In this document: one piece after another, positions 26,919 through 34,914 of the stretch
Layout of the letters: every line of letters starts with the position of its first letter
How positions within the stretch are numbered: the first letter of the stretch is position 1
Assembly (NCBI RefSeq): GCF_044759095.2
Contig: NZ_JBIYSM020000014.1
Coordinates: 18,482 to 82,481 of the forward strand
Origin: JBIYSM02 sp044759095
GTDB taxonomy: Bacteria > Bacillota > Bacilli > Brevibacillales > Brevibacillaceae
Direction of reading: 5' to 3'
Length of the DNA stretch: 64,000 bases
Made by a program: the position numbers and the translations under genes
The notes under the pieces: generated by a model
Database searches by the model: none
The model's input: the letters and a program-made list of their open reading frames with translations, nothing else
What the model was told of the DNA's origin: nothing

Positions 26919-29429
26919 ATGACGATACTGCCCATTGAATCGGTGCTGCCGGCCGTAAAGGACGCACTCCGGTCCCGTACGAGCGCTGTACTGGTGGCGC
27001 CTCCAGGAGCGGGGAAAACGACCCGAATCCCGCTGGCATTGTTGGAGGAGCCGTGGCTGGCGGGGCGCCGCATCCTGATGCTGGAACCGCGTCGTATCGC
27101 TGCCCGGTCTGCTGCCGGTTACATGGCTGCTTCTCTTGGGGAAGAGGTCGGGGAGACCGTTGGGTACCGGGTGAAGCAGGACACTCGCGTAAGCCAAAAA
27201 ACCCGCATCGAAGTGATTACCGAAGGAGTGCTTACCCGCCTTCTGCAGACAGATCCTGCACTGGAGGATGTAGGAGCCGTCATTTTTGATGAATTTCACG
27301 AGCGGAGCCTGCAGGCTGATTTGGGATTGGCGCTCTGCCTTCAGTCCCAGGCGATTCTGCGGGAGGATCTGCGAATTCTGGTCATGTCAGCCACATTGGA
27401 TGCGGAGCCGGTGGCTGCGCTTTTGGACGATGCTCCGATAATTACCTGCGAAGGACGCAGTTTCCCGGTCGAGACGCGCTACCTGAGCCGCCGCGTGGAA
27501 GGCATCGAGTCCGTAGTTGTGCGTACCATAACGGCGGCGTTGGAGAGAGATCCGGGCGATATTCTGGTCTTTTTGCCGGGCGCCGGTGAAATCAGAAGGG
27601 TAGAGACGCGATTAAAAGAGCTGGACTTGGGTCAGCAGGTACGAATCGCACCGCTTTACGGAAATTTACCGCAGGAGGCTCAGAATCTGGCCATTGCCCC
27701 AGGTATTCCGGGTGAGCGCAAGATTGTGCTGGCCACTTCCATCGCTGAGACAAGTCTTACGATAAATGGCGTTCGGGTGGTCATTGACAGCGGCCTGATG
27801 CGCGTTCCGCGCTTTTCACCTCGCACCGGGATGACACGATTGGAAACGGTCCCGGTGTCCCGGGCGTCAGCCGATCAGCGTCGAGGCCGGGCGGGGCGTC
27901 TCGCGCCAGGGGTATGTTACCGGCTCTGGACTGAGCAGGAGGATCGGCAGCTGGCCCCGCGAACTACGCCGGAAATCATGGATGCCGATCTCGCGCCGCT
28001 CGCATTGGAACTGGCCGCGTGGGGCGTGTCCGATCCCGCGGAGCTCCTGTGGATGGATCCGCCTCCGCAGGCCGCGTATGCACAGGCCCGCGAGCTGCTC
28101 AAGCAGCTTGAGGCGCTGGGCGAGGACGGAACGATCAGCGTTCACGGGCGGCGGATGCTAGAGCTGGGTTCTCACCCGCGGTTGTCACACATGATCCTCA
28201 GGGCGATACCATTGGGCCTTGGAGGGCTGGCATGTGAGCTTGCAGCCATTCTCAGCGAGCGGGACTTTGTCCGGAGCGAGCGAAGCGTTCCTGAGGCAGA
28301 TATTGGCCTCCGCGTCGAAGTGCTTCGTGCTGTCGGGCGGGGAGAGCGTTCAGGAGGCCCTTCGGCCATGAAGTACAACGTTGATTATGCAGCGTGTCGG
28401 CGTATTCTGGCTGAAGCCAACCACTGGAAGCGAACGCTTGGAATCCATCTTGATGAAGAAAATGATCTGCATGCCTGCGGACTGTTGCTCGCGTTTGCCT
28501 TCCCAGAACGCATTGCGCAGGGGAGGGGAGGCGGTCGTTTTCTGTTGCAAAATGGCCGGGGAGCTTTTTTGGCCGACATGCAGCCCCTTTCAAACGCGCC
28601 CTATCTCGTCGCGGCGGAGGTGGACGATCAGGGGCCAGAAAGCCGCATCTTTCTGGCAGCCTCCGTTGATTCTCACGACCTGGAGCGATATTTCGGCGAT
28701 CAAATCGAAGTGGAAAACCTTGTCGCCTGGGATCGGGCGGCGCAGGCAGTCCGGGCGCGAAAACGGGTGCGGTTGGGTGCCATTGTCCTAAAGGATTCAT
28801 CCCTGCACGATCCGGATCCGGAAGATGGTTTGAAGGCGCTGCTCTTGGGAATAGCCGAGGAAGGACTGAACATTCTGCCGTGGACGAGGACGACCCGGCA
28901 ATTGCAACAACGTCTTCATTTCATGCACCAACAGGAACCGGGATGGCCGGATATGTCCGAGGAGGCACTGGCGGCAACTCTTTCAGACTGGCTGGGTCCG
29001 CATCTGTACGGGCTGAGAAGCCGCCAAGACTTGCAGCGGCTGAATCTCACCGAGATATTGGAATCATCGCTCACCTGGGATCAGCGGCGGGAACTGGATG
29101 AATACGCCCCGACACATCTTGTCGTACCCAGCGGTTCACGCATCCCCGTCGATTACAGCGATCCGGCCGCTCCGGTACTCGCCGTCCGTCTGCAGGAACT
29201 GTTCGGCCTGAAGGAAACTCCGCGTATCGCCAGGGGAAAGGTTCCCCTTACCTTGCACCTGCTGTCGCCGGCCCATCGCCCGGTCCAGGTAACGCGTGAT
29301 CTTGCCAGTTTCTGGCGGGGCACCTACTTCGAAGTAAAGAAAGATCTAAAGGGACGCTATCCCAAGCATGATTGGCCGGACGATCCTCTGCATGCGGCGC
29401 CGACAAACCGAACACGCCCCCGGAGGTAG
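26919..29429 (+). CDS. hrpB: ATP-dependent helicase HrpB
   Basis: An 836-residue DEAH-type helicase. Walker A is APPGAGKTT (about residue 30), Walker B is DEFHERS, motif III is SATLD and motif VI is QRRGRAGR. The C-terminal HrpB-specific region is present (YFEVKKDLKGRYPKHDWPDD near the end). HrpB proteins are RNA/DNA helicase-like; their cellular role is not settled. ATG 26919 is preceded by GGAG at 8 bases; TTG-region codons upstream give a longer but unsupported start. The gene is GC-rich and divergent from the two-component operon. Confidence 0.9.
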   Translation: MTILPIESVLPAVKDALRSRTSAVLVAPPGAGKTTRIPLALLEEPWLAGRRILMLEPRRIAARSAAGYMAASLGEEVGETVGYRVKQDTRVSQKTRIEVITEGVLTRLLQTDPALEDVGAVIFDEFHERSLQADLGLALCLQSQAILREDLRILVMSATLDAEPVAALLDDAPIITCEGRSFPVETRYLSRRVEGIESVVVRTITAALERDPGDILVFLPGAGEIRRVETRLKELDLGQQVRIAPLYGNLPQEAQNLAIAPGIPGERKIVLATSIAETSLTINGVRVVIDSGLMRVPRFSPRTGMTRLETVPVSRASADQRRGRAGRLAPGVCYRLWTEQEDRQLAPRTTPEIMDADLAPLALELAAWGVSDPAELLWMDPPPQAAYAQARELLKQLEALGEDGTISVHGRRMLELGSHPRLSHMILRAIPLGLGGLACELAAILSERDFVRSERSVPEADIGLRVEVLRAVGRGERSGGPSAMKYNVDYAACRRILAEANHWKRTLGIHLDEENDLHACGLLLAFAFPERIAQGRGGGRFLLQNGRGAFLADMQPLSNAPYLVAAEVDDQGPESRIFLAASVDSHDLERYFGDQIEVENLVAWDRAAQAVRARKRVRLGAIVLKDSSLHDPDPEDGLKALLLGIAEEGLNILPWTRTTRQLQQRLHFMHQQEPGWPDMSEEALAATLSDWLGPHLYGLRSRQDLQRLNLTEILESSLTWDQRRELDEYAPTHLVVPSGSRIPVDYSDPAAPVLAVRLQELFGLKETPRIARGKVPLTLHLLSPAHRPVQVTRDLASFWRGTYFEVKKDLKGRYPKHDWPDDPLHAAPTNRTRPRR

Positions 29430-29556
29430 GCCAGTTTCGTAGCGGACGTTTCTTACTTCCTCGCAGGGAGGAGGGTCGAGCGATAGGCGAAAAAACGGCC
29501 CTTATACTAGTATCCTTTGTTATCAGTCTAGGTGTAAGAAGAAAAAGTCTTATGCC

Positions 29557-29904
29557 CTATTTGTTCAGCTTCTCTTTTTCTGCTTTTTTCAAGCCTTTGA
29601 AAACAAGCTCATAGGAGTGGTCAATCAGCATCGATATTTCTTCATCCGTCAAGCTGCCGTCCACGATCACCGTATTCCAGTGACGCTTGTTCATGTGATA
29701 TCCCGGCTGAATCGCGGCATATTGCTCGCGAAGAGCAGCGGAGCGATCCGGATCGCATTTCAAATTGATTCGGCCCCCATCCTCCTGGATACCGAATAAG
29801 GCGAACATCTTGCTCCCCACGTTGATCACCGGCACGTCAACTCCGAAAGGATAAGCCAAGGCGGCTCCTTTTTTTCCAAGACAGTAGTCAATCCATTTCT
29901 GCAT
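29557..29904 (-). CDS. MmcQ/YjbR-family protein
   Basis: A 115-residue protein with the YjbR/CyaY-like DNA-binding fold pattern: YPFGVDVPVINVGSKMFALF, INLKCDPDRSAALRE and HMNKRHWNTVIVDG. The family is widespread, small and of uncertain function. AAGAGGGAAATGAC precedes ATG 29904. It lies 23 bases after rocB on the same strand and may be read with it, though no functional link is evident. Confidence 0.85.
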   Translation of the reverse strand: MQKWIDYCLGKKGAALAYPFGVDVPVINVGSKMFALFGIQEDGGRINLKCDPDRSAALREQYAAIQPGYHMNKRHWNTVIVDGSLTDEEISMLIDHSYELVFKGLKKAEKEKLNK

Positions 29905-29927
29905 GTCATTTCCCTCTTTTTATGAAA

Positions 29928-31562
29928 TTAGGACTCGTTCCTATTGCGAGATGCAAACAACTGATGAATACATACCGGCAGCATGTCGAGCAGCGTATCA
30001 AACGCATAGTCGATGCAAAGACGCTCCGTCCATTGGTGAGCGTCGCGCCCGAGGGGGCCGAGGTTTAACACCGGCACGTCAAATCTCTCCAGTTCCTGTA
30101 ACGGTATGGAGTAACCTCTGCCCCACAGCGGCATATTGGAGACAAGCGGCTGCAGGGAAGCTGCGGGATACTGCAGTCCGACATAGCTCAGATCCGAAAT
30201 GCCGGCGAAGTAGTTTTGTTTGCAAAAGGCAATGTCATGGTTTTCTTTGGCGTACTTCACCATTTCCGAGACGACAGCTTGAATCAACGGATGCTTGCGC
30301 GAGCTGACGGCCGGGTAATACGGCGGGGCGAAGAAGAGAACTATCATGGGAGACAATTCCTTGCACAAAATGGCGAGCTCATCGACAAGCTCGATGGTGA
30401 TCTCACGCTCGTCTTTGTCTGTGCGATGGGAGAGCACGTCTGCCTGCAGGCGGTCAATCCGCTCTTTTCCATAGGTGTTCATGGCATACGCCATCAGCTC
30501 CTCATAGGTCAGGACATTGATCTCCAATGGCTGCGGGGTGAACGGGTCAAAGGAGGCGAAATGGGCGGCGCGTTTCCCGTGCGCCTGTTTGATTCGTTCC
30601 GCTACATTCCGCGCTGCCTGAAGCAGCGGCTCCACCACGTCGTCCAGTTTCTTTTCGAGGAGGAACAGGTTAAACAGCGTGACTGCCCGGTGGGGGATCT
30701 GAACGGAGTATTCTTTTTTCAAATCCTTCTGCATCAGGTTGGTTGGGGGAGGAGTCGCTTCCCCATCCACAACCTCGCAAAACGAGGTGTTCAATTCCAA
30801 CTCGCACGTGAGCTGGGAAGCTATGTAATTCCCGTTCAGTCCGGCAAACGGTTCACCCACGTGCGTCTCTTTTCCGTAGCAGAGAAAACCGGGGAGAATC
30901 TTGCCGATCGACCCGGTGTACAAGTATGTATGCTGGTCACCGGGGTAGCGGGTAAACATCGGCTCCGAATTGAGAACGGTCCGGTAGTGCAGTCCGTACT
31001 TCTCCGCCATCTTCAGCAACACAGGTACGGCTGCCCGCATCCCCACGGAATTTACCTCTTCATCCGGCACGGTCAAAAGGAGTACGTTGCCGTCGAACGC
31101 TCCATCGCACGCCTGCTCTACCATCGCCATATGCAGGGCAAGCCCGCACTTCATGTCCATCGTGCCCCGTCCGAACAGCCAATTACCGCTCTCCATGTCT
31201 TGTTGCACGGCAGTCGGCATCTCCGCTTTGTTGGCGTGGAACATGGAAGTCAGTCTTTTGGCGTCAAACGCCGCCTCTTTCCATGCGCCGTAATCTTCCA
31301 CGTCAACCACATCAAAGTGGCTGACCAGAATGACGGTGTCGGCGACGCCTTCCTTTTTTGCCAAAGCCGTGACAAAATATCGTCCGTCGCCGGTGGGATG
31401 GGACTGAACATGATCGGGATGCTCCTGAAAGTAAGGGAGTGTGCGCAACTGATCGACCACAAAAGAAGGCAGATCGATCTCCGCCTGGGAACCAGTCACG
31501 CTGGGGATCGCAACAAGATCGCACAACAGGTCAACCAATTGATCTTTTGTCTGCCATTTCAT
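29928..31562 (-). CDS. rocB: RocB-like M20 peptidase family protein (arginine utilisation)
   Basis: A 544-residue M20-family metallo-hydrolase close in length and pattern to B. subtilis RocB: ILVSHFDVVD, GRGTMDMKCGLALH and TVPDEEVNS carry the probable zinc ligands and catalytic acid residues. RocB belongs to the arginine/ornithine catabolism regulon, but its reaction is not well defined. The gene diverges from a DDAH-type gene, giving an arginine-related neighbourhood. GATTCCTCCGG (reverse complement CCGGAGGAATC) supplies the ribosome site before ATG 31562. Confidence 0.86.
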   Translation of the reverse strand: MKWQTKDQLVDLLCDLVAIPSVTGSQAEIDLPSFVVDQLRTLPYFQEHPDHVQSHPTGDGRYFVTALAKKEGVADTVILVSHFDVVDVEDYGAWKEAAFDAKRLTSMFHANKAEMPTAVQQDMESGNWLFGRGTMDMKCGLALHMAMVEQACDGAFDGNVLLLTVPDEEVNSVGMRAAVPVLLKMAEKYGLHYRTVLNSEPMFTRYPGDQHTYLYTGSIGKILPGFLCYGKETHVGEPFAGLNGNYIASQLTCELELNTSFCEVVDGEATPPPTNLMQKDLKKEYSVQIPHRAVTLFNLFLLEKKLDDVVEPLLQAARNVAERIKQAHGKRAAHFASFDPFTPQPLEINVLTYEELMAYAMNTYGKERIDRLQADVLSHRTDKDEREITIELVDELAILCKELSPMIVLFFAPPYYPAVSSRKHPLIQAVVSEMVKYAKENHDIAFCKQNYFAGISDLSYVGLQYPAASLQPLVSNMPLWGRGYSIPLQELERFDVPVLNLGPLGRDAHQWTERLCIDYAFDTLLDMLPVCIHQLFASRNRNES

Positions 31563-31673
31563 CTTTGATTCCTCCGGGGATTTTTCCGTATTGTGAAATG
31601 CAAATCGACCATGCGTTACAATCTATCAGAATTTTCCCCCTGATTCAACAGGGATCGGGATGAGAGTTGTATA

Positions 31674-31703
31674 TTGACAAAAAATTCTAAACACTTTTAC
31701 ATT
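31674..31703 (+). promoter_or_regulatory. Probable sigma-A promoter of the DDAH gene
   Basis: A consensus TTGACA (31674-31679) is followed 17 bases on by TTACAT (31697-31702), about 25 bases before the coding start. The -10 is imperfect. Confidence 0.5.
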
Positions 31704-31725
31704 ATCCATAGGGGAGGGATTCTTC

Positions 31726-32490
31726 ATGAAGTTTACGCGTGCCATTGTACGAAAGCCGGGGAAAAGCTATGTGAACGGCTTGACGACGGCCAATTTGGGG
31801 AAACCGGATTACGAACGAGCACTCGAGCAGCACGGCCGCTACGTCGAGGCGCTGAAACAGTGCGGACTTGCTGTCACCATCCTGGAGGCGGATGAAGAGT
31901 TTCCGGACTCCACCTTTGTAGAGGATACCGCTGTCTTTACGGAAAAGTGCGTCGTGATTACAAACCCGGGCGCCGAGAGCCGCAATGGTGAAATAGTTGC
32001 TATGAAAAACGTCGTGAAGGACTTTACCGACACGATCGAATACATCCAGCATCCGGGGACGCTCGAAGGCGGCGACGTGATGCAGGCGGAGGATCATTTT
32101 TACATCGGGCTTTCCACCCGTACCAATGAAGAAGGGGCCAATCAGCTGAAAACGATCCTGGAAAAGTACGGATACGGCGCAACCATCGTGCCGCTGGTGA
32201 AGTTTTTTCACTTGAAAACCGGTATTGCGTACCTGGGGAACAACAATATGGTCCTGGCTGGGGAGTTTATTGACAGTGAAGTGTTCGCGGACTTTGACAA
32301 AATCGTGGTTGACGAGGACGAGGAGTATGCCGCGAACTGTCTTTGCATCAACGATACGGTGATCCTTCCTCAAGGATACGAAAAAACCAAGCGGAAGATT
32401 GAGCAGGCCGGGTATACTGTCATGGAGCTGGAGATGTCCGAGTTTCGCAAGCAGGACGGGGGCTTGAGCTGCCTGTCTCTGCGTTTTTAG
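31726..32490 (+). CDS. Dimethylarginine dimethylaminohydrolase-type protein
   Basis: A 254-residue guanidine-modifying enzyme of the DDAH/arginine deiminase fold. Visible features: DSTFVEDTAVF, EGGDVMQ, GLSTRTNEEGANQL and the C-terminal catalytic Cys in GGLSCLSLRF. Such enzymes hydrolyse methylated arginine to citrulline plus methylamine, or act on related guanidines. GGGGAGGG lies before ATG 31726. Divergent rocB suggests use in arginine-type catabolism. The exact substrate could also be arginine-like but non-methylated. Confidence 0.87.
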   Translation: MKFTRAIVRKPGKSYVNGLTTANLGKPDYERALEQHGRYVEALKQCGLAVTILEADEEFPDSTFVEDTAVFTEKCVVITNPGAESRNGEIVAMKNVVKDFTDTIEYIQHPGTLEGGDVMQAEDHFYIGLSTRTNEEGANQLKTILEKYGYGATIVPLVKFFHLKTGIAYLGNNNMVLAGEFIDSEVFADFDKIVVDEDEEYAANCLCINDTVILPQGYEKTKRKIEQAGYTVMELEMSEFRKQDGGLSCLSLRF

Positions 32491-32608
32491 GCCGGTCTGA
32501 AGGTGCTGGGTTCCGAGCGGGGGAGGATAAGATCCAGCATTCATGGAATACACTGGAGAAAGGACTGGAAAGTGCAAACCGCTTCAACGAAACGAGGAGG
32601 AGAATTCA

Positions 32609-33079
32609 TTGGACAAGGAAAGGCTGATGGAAAAAGCGGTACAGGTCGCCCATGAAAATGTGCTGAGCAACCACGGGGGACCGTTCGGCGCCATCATCGT
32701 CAAGAACGGCGAGATCATCGGGATGGGCCGCAATGAAGTGACGGCGACGAACGATCCGACGGCCCACGCGGAAGTGCAGGCGATCCGGGAGGCTTGCAGC
32801 AAACTCAACACCTTTCAACTGTCAGATTGCGAGATTTACACCAGCTGTGAACCCTGCCCGATGTGCTTGGGAGCGATTTACTGGGCGAGGCCGAAAGCGG
32901 TCTACTACGCGTGCACGAAAGAAGATGCGGCTCGCGTCGGCTTCGATGATCAGTTTATTTACGATCAGATTGCGTTGCCTGCAGAGAGCCGGTCCATTCC
33001 GTTTCTGCAAATCTTTCCCGCCAACGGAAACCTCCCTTTTTCCGCCTGGGAGCAGTCGCAAAACCGAATTGATTACTAA
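32609..33079 (+). CDS. guaD: Guanine deaminase
   Basis: A 156-residue cytidine-deaminase-fold enzyme, the same length as B. subtilis GuaD. Zinc motifs are HAEVQAIREA (His and catalytic Glu) and SCEPCPMCLGAIYWARP (two Cys). The C-terminal region FDDQFIYDQIALPAESRSIPF matches the GuaD-specific tail more than TadA. It converts guanine to xanthine. The start is TTG 32609 with AGGAGGAG upstream; the longer frame lacks a ribosome site. A terminator follows immediately. Confidence 0.88.
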   Translation: MDKERLMEKAVQVAHENVLSNHGGPFGAIIVKNGEIIGMGRNEVTATNDPTAHAEVQAIREACSKLNTFQLSDCEIYTSCEPCPMCLGAIYWARPKAVYYACTKEDAARVGFDDQFIYDQIALPAESRSIPFLQIFPANGNLPFSAWEQSQNRIDY

Positions 33080-33108
33080 GATGCGGCCATCGGGCTGCAT
33101 CTTTTTTT
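33078..33108 (+). terminator. Terminator of guaD
   Basis: AAGATGC and GCATCTT enclose GGCC.GGGC and run into eight T, overlapping the stop codon. Confidence 0.85.
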
Positions 33109-33132
33109 TGCGGCTGAGAACAATAAGGAGAA

Positions 33133-33207
33133 TTGATCGAAATTGATCATTTTTGATTGTTTATGATCGAATGTAGGTGTATAATCAAAATCAATCACAC
33201 AATCAAA
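33133..33207 (+). promoter_or_regulatory. fru operon promoter with repeated TGATY operator motifs
   Basis: TTGTTT (33157-33162) and TATAAT (33180-33185) are 17 bases apart. Around them TTGATC, TTGATC, TTGATT and ATGATC repeat on the plus strand upstream, and AATCAA, AATCAA, AATCAA repeat downstream as inverted copies. DeoR-type sugar regulators bind such repeated motifs, so this is the likely FruR operator. Confidence 0.7.
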
Positions 33208-33233
33208 TAGGCGCTGCCAGAAGGGAGGGTACG

Positions 33234-33989
33234 ATGTTAACCCCTGAAAGGCATCAATTGATTTTGACTTTATTGAAAGAAAAGGACGTCGTCCGCATCC
33301 ACGAGCTGGTGGAAGCGACAGGGGCATCAGAGTCGACGATTCGACGGGACTTGAGCGAATTGGAAGAACAACGGCTGCTGAAACGCGTTCACGGCGGGGC
33401 GTCCACGATTCAGAACAAGATCGAGGAACCGACGATTCTGGAAAAAGCGGTCAGGCATGAGCGGGAGAAGATCGCCATCGCCAAGTATGCAGCCGGATTG
33501 GTCAAAGAGCGCGACTCGATCTTTATCGACGCCGGAACCACAACCTATCAGATGCTGCACTACCTGCCATACGACAACATCGTCGTGGTTACCAACGGAG
33601 TGGATATTGCCCTGCAACTCATCAAGAGAAACATCAAAACCATTCTGCTTGGCGGAGAATTGAAAGCGGCTACATTGTCGCTGGTGGGGCGGGAAGCCGT
33701 CAAATCCATCAGCCAATACCGGTTCGACAAGTGCTTTCTCGGTATGAACGGGATTGACAAGCACCACGGTTTGACCACACCTGATCCGGATGAGGCGTAC
33801 GTCAAGCAGCTGGCCCTGCAGTATTCCGACGAACGTTTTGTGTTATGCGACTCTGACAAGTTTTCCCGCGTGACGTTCGCGAAAGTGGGGGACTTGCGGG
33901 GAATCACTGTCATTACGGATGACGGTTTGTGCGAAGAGGAACAGCAAGAATACGGCAGACTAACAACTCTAAAAGTGGTGAAAGCATGA
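33234..33989 (+). CDS. fruR: FruR, DeoR-family regulator of the fructose operon
   Basis: A 251-residue DeoR-type regulator: helix-turn-helix at about 20-42 (RIHELVEATGASESTIRRDL) and a sugar-phosphate-binding domain (FIDAGTTTYQ, CFLGMNGIDKHHGLTTPD). In relatives FruR represses the operon until fructose 1-phosphate is present. AAGGGAGGG precedes ATG 33234. Its TGA overlaps the fruK ATG. The TGATY motif cluster upstream is the probable self-controlled operator. Confidence 0.92.
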   Translation: MLTPERHQLILTLLKEKDVVRIHELVEATGASESTIRRDLSELEEQRLLKRVHGGASTIQNKIEEPTILEKAVRHEREKIAIAKYAAGLVKERDSIFIDAGTTTYQMLHYLPYDNIVVVTNGVDIALQLIKRNIKTILLGGELKAATLSLVGREAVKSISQYRFDKCFLGMNGIDKHHGLTTPDPDEAYVKQLALQYSDERFVLCDSDKFSRVTFAKVGDLRGITVITDDGLCEEEQQEYGRLTTLKVVKA

Positions 33990-34900
33990 TTTACACGGTA
34001 ACCTTGAACCCTTCCATCGACTATCACGTATGGCTTGAGGGCCTGTCGGAAGGAACCATTCACGAGGTGCAAAAAGAATGGAAGGTTGCAGGGGGAAAGG
34101 GAATCAATGTATCCAAGGTTCTCCGCATCCTGGGGGTGGAAAGCACGGCGCTGGGCTTTGTCGGAGGATTTACGGGAGCCTTTATCCGGCAGCAGGTAGA
34201 GCAAGCAGGCATTTCTCATCAGTTTATTCAAATTGAACAAGATTCGCGTATCAATCTGAAGATCAAGGCCAAAACCGAAACGGATATCAGCGGCGTCCCA
34301 CCGGCCATCCCCGAAGCGGCGCTCCGGCAGCTGCTTGACCAGATGGACCGCTTGGAACACGGCGATTATCTGGTACTGGCGGGCAGCGTGCCCAAAAGCG
34401 TACCGTCCGATATCTATCAGACGATCATGAAACAGCTGCGGGGCAAGGGCGTGCGCATCTTTCTGGACGCCAAAGGGAATGCGCTGAAAAACGGTTTGCA
34501 GGAAGAGCCGTTTCTTATCAAGCCCAATCATCATGAGTTGGGAGAACTGTTTGGCGTAACCATTGCGTCCGCGGCAGAAGCCGTCGCCTATGGGCGTAAA
34601 GCACTGGAGCTGGGAGCACAGAACGTGATTGTATCCCTGGCTGGCGAAGGTGCTGTCTTTGTCAACCGGCAAGCGGCCTACGTTGCCCAAATCCCGCCGC
34701 GTAAACCGGTCAACTCGATTGGCGCGGGAGACTCGATGGTTGCCGGATTCCTGTTCGGCCATGCGCAAGGCATGGAGACGGAAGCTGCGTTTCGCTTTGC
34801 CGTAGCGGCGGGGAGCACGACCGCCCTGTCGGAAGGCTTTTGCACACACGAAAAGATCAACGAATTTTTGCCGGACATTACGATAACCGCCATAAAATGA
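33986..34900 (+). CDS. fruK: 1-phosphofructokinase
   Basis: A 304-residue PfkB-family kinase starting MIYTVTLNPSIDYHVW. The PfkB motifs are VAGGKGINVSKVLRILG near residue 35 and the catalytic NSIGAGDSMVAGFLFG near residue 245. It phosphorylates fructose 1-phosphate to fructose 1,6-bisphosphate, the step after PTS import. The start overlaps the fruR stop and GTGGTGAAAGC lies upstream. Followed by fruA after 14 bases. Confidence 0.94.
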   Translation: MIYTVTLNPSIDYHVWLEGLSEGTIHEVQKEWKVAGGKGINVSKVLRILGVESTALGFVGGFTGAFIRQQVEQAGISHQFIQIEQDSRINLKIKAKTETDISGVPPAIPEAALRQLLDQMDRLEHGDYLVLAGSVPKSVPSDIYQTIMKQLRGKGVRIFLDAKGNALKNGLQEEPFLIKPNHHELGELFGVTIASAAEAVAYGRKALELGAQNVIVSLAGEGAVFVNRQAAYVAQIPPRKPVNSIGAGDSMVAGFLFGHAQGMETEAAFRFAVAAGSTTALSEGFCTHEKINEFLPDITITAIK

Positions 34901-34914
34901 AAGGGGGCTCCACC

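Noticed and set aside
26742..27299. Upstream extension of the sensor kinase frame
   Set aside because: It overlaps the N-terminal coding region of hrpB and has no membrane or domain pattern.
30216..31568. 450-codon plus-strand frame opposite rocB
   Set aside because: Antisense shadow of a clear M20-family gene; composition is not protein-like and no ribosome site fits.
31580..31660. Possible sigma-54 promoter for rocB
   Set aside because: TGG and TTGCA elements are present but the GG-to-GC distance is 7 rather than 10 bases.
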